A stretch of 64,000 nt of DNA from Cinclus cinclus. Lineage: Eukaryota; Chordata; Aves; Passeriformes; Cinclidae. This document shows, in pieces, positions 59,790-64,000 of the stretch. The number at the start of each line of letters is the position of its first letter. The first letter of the stretch is position 1. The DNA is taken from contig NC_085046.1 of assembly GCF_963662255.1 (NCBI RefSeq), positions 141,189,762-141,253,761 of the forward strand, read 5' to 3'. Under the pieces are notes generated by a model. It saw only the letters and a program-made list of their open reading frames with translations. It did no database searches and was not told the DNA's origin. Made by a program: the position numbers and the translations under genes.

Positions 59790-60900
59790 AAATTATGCTT
59801 CATCTGAGATCAATTTTTGTATTTTAAAAAAAGGGAACAAGCTAGAAAATTGATGGGCTTGCTCACTGACGGTGATGTCAGAAGGGGTCTGAGAAGAGAT
59901 AAGGCAGAGAAGTTCAATAAATTCTTCATCATGAAAAATGCTGTGGAAGTTCCTGTACTTAATGTATTCATAGCAGGCCAGTCAGAGGAGCTACACTTAC
60001 TTTTGGTAAATATACAATGAAGTATTGTAAAAAAGCTATGCCAAGATTTCCAACATGAGTCTTATTTACAGGGGGGACTTCTCTTACCAGTAAGCTGTGA
60101 GAGTTGGAAGGAAAGATTATGCAGTGCACAGACTGCTGGGATTGGGTGAGAAATGCCCTTGGAATGGGGAATCTTCTCCCACCATTCTGCTGCTGCTCCT
60201 CTATCATGGTTTCAGCAGGTGTATAACTGGACAGCTAGTGAACCTGAAAAATGGGGGGTTTAAAAAGACCTTTGACAAGTTTCTGCAGCAAAATTTTATC
60301 AAGGTTATGAACTTGTTACAAGTTTGGCAGGAAGGTCCTTCTATGAATTTAAAGTTGGTTAAAGGTCAAGAAGACCAGAGTAGGGGGCTTAGTGGTTTTC
60401 AGGCTGGATAAAAATCAGCAATGGTTCCTACTCTGGATAAGTGTTGAGACCAGTTTTATTCATTATTTTTGTCAATGACTGGAAAGAGAAACATGATATC
60501 TAGAAATGTGAGAATGGCATTAACATCTTTTGGGGAACCAGAAGCTGCATTACTGACAAGGATTACATCGGGTGCTTAAAAAGTGGTCAAAAAGGTGACA
60601 GGTAAGTGTTGGTGTAGACAAAGTCAATGTATACTAAGAAAAAGAATCTAAACAAAGCTTGCATAATGCTGAACTGTAAACAACAACAAAAAAAAAGATC
60701 ACACAGGCAGAGAAATATGTAGAACTGTTTCTCCCCAAATCCTGCAACACTAGAACCAGAGATCACTTGCTGAAACTGCTAGGAGATTGACTTTTAAAGA
60801 TTTTAAAAAAAGTATTTCTGTGTGACTTGCTGCCACAGGAGGTATTGGAGACAAACCATAGCAGAACATTTAAAAGAATGCAAATCCATGGACTACACAT
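59790..60900 (+). pseudogene. ancient CR1/L3-like ORF2 and 3' relic
   Basis: Weak but ordered matches: the GAGAAGTTCAATAAATTCTT word (CR1 coding text before the reverse transcriptase), a GACCAGTTTTATTCATTATT block near 60449 followed by TTTGTCAATGACTGG, and the 3' text CTAGAACCAGAGATCACTTG followed by GACTTGCTGCCACAGGAGG near 60823. Many stops and frameshifts show that this is much older than the typical CR1 tails nearby. Left and right limits are approximate. Confidence 0.6.
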
Positions 60901-63900
60901 ACAAACCAAATACTAAATGAAGAAGATGAAGATAAACTCCTACCATAACATGCCAGCAGAACCATTTTAAGTGCTGAAAGAATCTGTGGAGAGAGGCCAG
61001 GCTTTGTCTTCTGAAACAGTGACTCTTTCTGCAGTATCATACATAGATCTGGTATTGACCTAAACACGTATGACTGACATTTCTTACATTCTTACTTCTT
61101 GTAATCCAGTGTTTTAAGGATTTACTAACCACAAGAAGAACAGTTCAAAAGGTAGGCATGGGGATAAGGGAAATGAGAAGCTAAGTGCTCCTTAGGCAGC
61201 AGGGGGGAAACCTTGAACTCTGAAAATTTAAAATGCTACAGAGTACATTAAAGGTACTCGTTTAATTACACATTGTCTCTAAAATTTATACACTAAGGCT
61301 GTACTTGAAGGATAGAAAATCTGTTCTGTGATGTCTCTTCATGTTCTTTCTCTTTTATCTCAATGTTAAGTTATGTAATTACTGACCACTTCAAAAGCTA
61401 AACTTAATGAATAATTCATACAACACAGCAACATAAGACAAGGTTAGGGGAGCCTGTGGGTATCTCTACATATCAAAAACAGGCATAGAATTCTGATAAA
61501 TAAAGGGATGGTATTATAGCTCAAAAACTACCAGATGAAGATAAATAGCTGCAAAAAGGAAGAAAACACAAACAAGTGGCATTGCCCAGAAATCACTATA
61601 TTCTCAAGGATTTGGTACCACAGTAATGGGTAAAAAAAATTAATAAGTATTTTCAACTCACATAATTTTTAATTTTTTGATGTGGCTAAATCCTTGTCAG
61701 AATAATGAATTGAAGCCAAAAGCGATCGTTATCAGTATGATTGCACCCTCCTTAACAGAAAGTGACTCTACTGCCACAGTTTTAGAAATACATCCAAAAC
61801 TGTGCTCGCATTAAAAGCTTCAGGTCTGGGGTTTTTTTGCCCTTCCCCTTTCAAAATTTAAAGCAGCGCTAAATGCCAGGTGTATTAAGTGCTGTAGATC
61901 TGATGGTCTTATGATCTAAATGCAGGGTGCATAGCAGTGACTGAATATTCTGGACACAGGGCTGGGACATTGGAAACTCATTCGATTCTTTGCTTCCATA
62001 TCAAATCATTCTGGTGTTTAAAGTCACACAGAGCCCTGGACTTCTGGTGCAACCAATAGCCCAGCCTCAAAATCATATAAAATACAGATCTTAAAAACTG
62101 TGCGCCTGTAATGCAGAAATAAAAAAGATATCACAAATGAATCAACATGAAGAATCAACAAATCTCGGTCACAATTTTTGTGCTTAATATTTAGAAATCA
62201 AAATATTGATGACACCATTAGCAGGACGATACTTTCATTTCAATTTTATATTGCCACTTGAGAAGTATACCAAATATACTTGAGAAGTATACCAGTACAG
62301 GAAGTATATTAGTTAGTAGGCAGCAAGTTGCTGAAGGAAAAACTAAGGGGACTGTACTGTTCTCTTAACAGCACACAGGCAATTCTGGGTTGCATTGCCT
62401 TTAATTTGTTGCAACATTCATAATCCCAGCAGTCTGATGTTCTCACAAAATAAAGGAGTGGATTTCCTGTCATATCTAAATGGGCAGAGGGAGATTTGAG
62501 TCAAGATGCTGGGTCTCAGAGTCATTCCATTAGAAAGCTTATTGCAGAGTTAAATAGTGATGTTAGCCTAAAACTACTTTCCTTCTTTTCACTAAAGAGC
62601 AAAAGATTAATCCCATGGCAGATTTAGAGTTGAAGAAAATGTTAACTATGCCAGTATTCCTACAGGGTTGACAGATAAACTTTGGTCAGGCATAGCATAA
62701 ATACCCTGAAGTGAGGGTTATTCACAAGCTAGTGTAAGATATCTGCAAAGATAAATGGAAAAACAAAGCACTGTTATTGAGAGTTTTGTCTCATTTTCAT
62801 GCTCTGATAAAACAAGGACCTCCAGCTACAAGTCTTTATTGATTTTAATTAGGTTTTACAGGTAACAGTCAGCTAAGCAGTTGCATCTGTGCTGCATGTC
62901 TGAATAGTACATAATACTGCCTTTGGAGCTCAGATTTATCAGTGTCTATGTGCAAAGTACTAGCCCAGGGCAATCAAGTAAGACTGAAATGTGGAACATA
63001 CAAGGAAAATAAAAGCTCTCCTGTGTCATAACTTTTACCTGTCACTCATAGGAAAATGCCAGACTTCTGTCTGCTTTAAATTGTTACTGTGAATCTTCAT
63101 CTGCATCCTTGGCAGGCTCTTTCAGCCCTTTTAGAAACAAAATAAGCAATAAAGCAGTTGCTGCTGAGGTCCTTTCTGGCAGAATTAATATTTCCAGTCG
63201 TCTTTTGAAGATTCTTTCCCCCAGCTGATTCTTTTGTTTCTTCATTTGATATTTCCTTTTTCTTCTTTTTTTCCACTCTTCCTACATTGAACATCAAGAA
63301 AAGGCTTTGTTTTCCTGTTCTGCTCCTCTCTTTCTTGTTTTGTTTGAACTGAAGCATAGTTTGTCTTGTGAAAGCAAAGTGGGACAGAACCACAGAACCT
63401 GGTCAGTCCAAGTGGAGCTGACCCAGTGCAGTGATTAGCAGCTGGTAGAAAGAAGCTAAAATATGTGTTTGTGTTTCTATAATTACCTTTGTCATAACCT
63501 TCTCTTGACTGCAGAAGCCTTTGCTGCTCTAAATGTCCTTCAGGGTGTTCTCTGTCTCTACATAGTTTCTACTATTTTCCCCTGTTTTGGGAACCCACAT
63601 ACTGGGTATCAAACTGTTGCTGCAGTACCCAAGGACATTCAGGCAGTGCTCTGGCATGACCATCCCTCACATCCCAAATGGCCTCCCAGTCCGACTTTCT
63701 AAAGCTGTCAGCACAGCAGCTGCCAACATTCCTTATCTTCTCTGATATCTTCTCCTCCCAAGAAAAGAGCAGCTCTTACATGCAGGCTCATCACTACTGT
63801 GTCTGAACACGTGAAGAAATTTCTCCGAAAGACTTAACTCTGTTGGGGCAGAGCAGGTTGGGTGCTGGTAACACAATCTGTTGAGCCACATAAGTGGGAT

Positions 63901-64000
63901 TTCTTCTGTGAGAAATCCTACAAACTGGCATTTAGGACTATGTGCTCCTTCTAGCTACAGCTGCTTGTCTACAGACTATATTTAACAGCAGCACCAGATT
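60901..64000. other. unique DNA, no gene recognised
   Basis: AT-rich sequence with a small tandem duplication at 62256-62294. Frames at 63097-63393 (minus) and 63463-63702 (plus) are not recognised. No LTR, CR1 tail or RNA gene was seen. Confidence 0.45.
62256..62294 (+). repeat. 17-bp unit duplicated at 22-bp spacing
   Basis: ACTTGAGAAGTATACCA occurs at 62256-62272 and again, identically, at 62278-62294, with a partial third echo (GGAAGTATATTAG) downstream. A recent local slippage duplication is the simplest explanation. Confidence 0.85.

Noticed and set aside
1..64000. Bacterial-type features: operons, CRISPR arrays, insertion sequences, toxin or defence systems
   Set aside because: No array of spaced repeats, no gene-dense reading frames and no ribosome-binding-site-led genes occur. 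The repeat content marks this as avian nuclear DNA.
1..64000. tRNA, rRNA or snRNA genes
   Set aside because: No convincing T-arm GGTTCRANYCC with a paired acceptor stem, and no rRNA core words, were seen on either strand by eye. A covariance-model search could still find small RNAs.

Overview
This window looks like bird nuclear DNA, most likely from a passerine or another neoavian. The main evidence is repeat content: many 5'-truncated CR1 LINE fragments with the avian 3' signature (GGTTGGAAGGGACC and TTCTATGAT-like ends on either strand), three solo LTRs of types I associate with avian endogenous retroviruses, vertebrate-type microsatellites, and generally AT-rich, CpG-poor sequence. There are no operons, Shine-Dalgarno-led genes, CRISPR arrays, tRNAs or rRNAs. 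Almost all open frames are short, overlapping and unrecognisable, as expected for intronic or intergenic DNA. I could not identify any protein-coding gene with confidence.

Layout. 0-10 kb: mostly unique DNA with one plus-strand LTR at 1292-1699 and an unexplained long open frame at 8785-9372. 10-17 kb: a (TG)n tract, a two-exon, phase-compatible splice model at 11206-11740, a 29-bp perfect repeat pair, a (CATC)n tract and a small exon-like segment at 16649-16724. 17.7-30 kb: two minus-strand solo LTRs of one family (17773-18258 and 29024-29522), with a possible protein relic beside the first and an old CR1 abutting the second. 31-39 kb: a CR1-rich block with seven fragments in mixed orientation, one exon-like segment (37437-37533) between two of them, and a TAATTA-rich imperfect palindrome at 38860-38914. 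43-51 kb: a CR1 tail, a MIR-like SINE relic, a local CpG-bearing pocket and a final short CR1 tail. 53-61 kb: a pair of about 137-bp direct repeats 5.7 kb apart, several CR1 copies including an internally deleted one and an ancient ORF2 relic, and a (TTTA)n tract. 61-64 kb: nothing recognised apart from a small 22-bp tandem duplication.

The recognisable content is dominated by retroelement decay: CR1 retrotransposition followed by truncation, and retroviral insertions reduced to solo LTRs. The most useful leads for follow-up are the exon-like segments, the unexplained 53.4/59.1 kb repeat, the homeodomain-site palindrome and the possible relic frame at 18895-19158. None of these shows a new biological system from sequence alone. 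All identifications rest on recall of repeat consensus sequences and reading by eye, without database searches.
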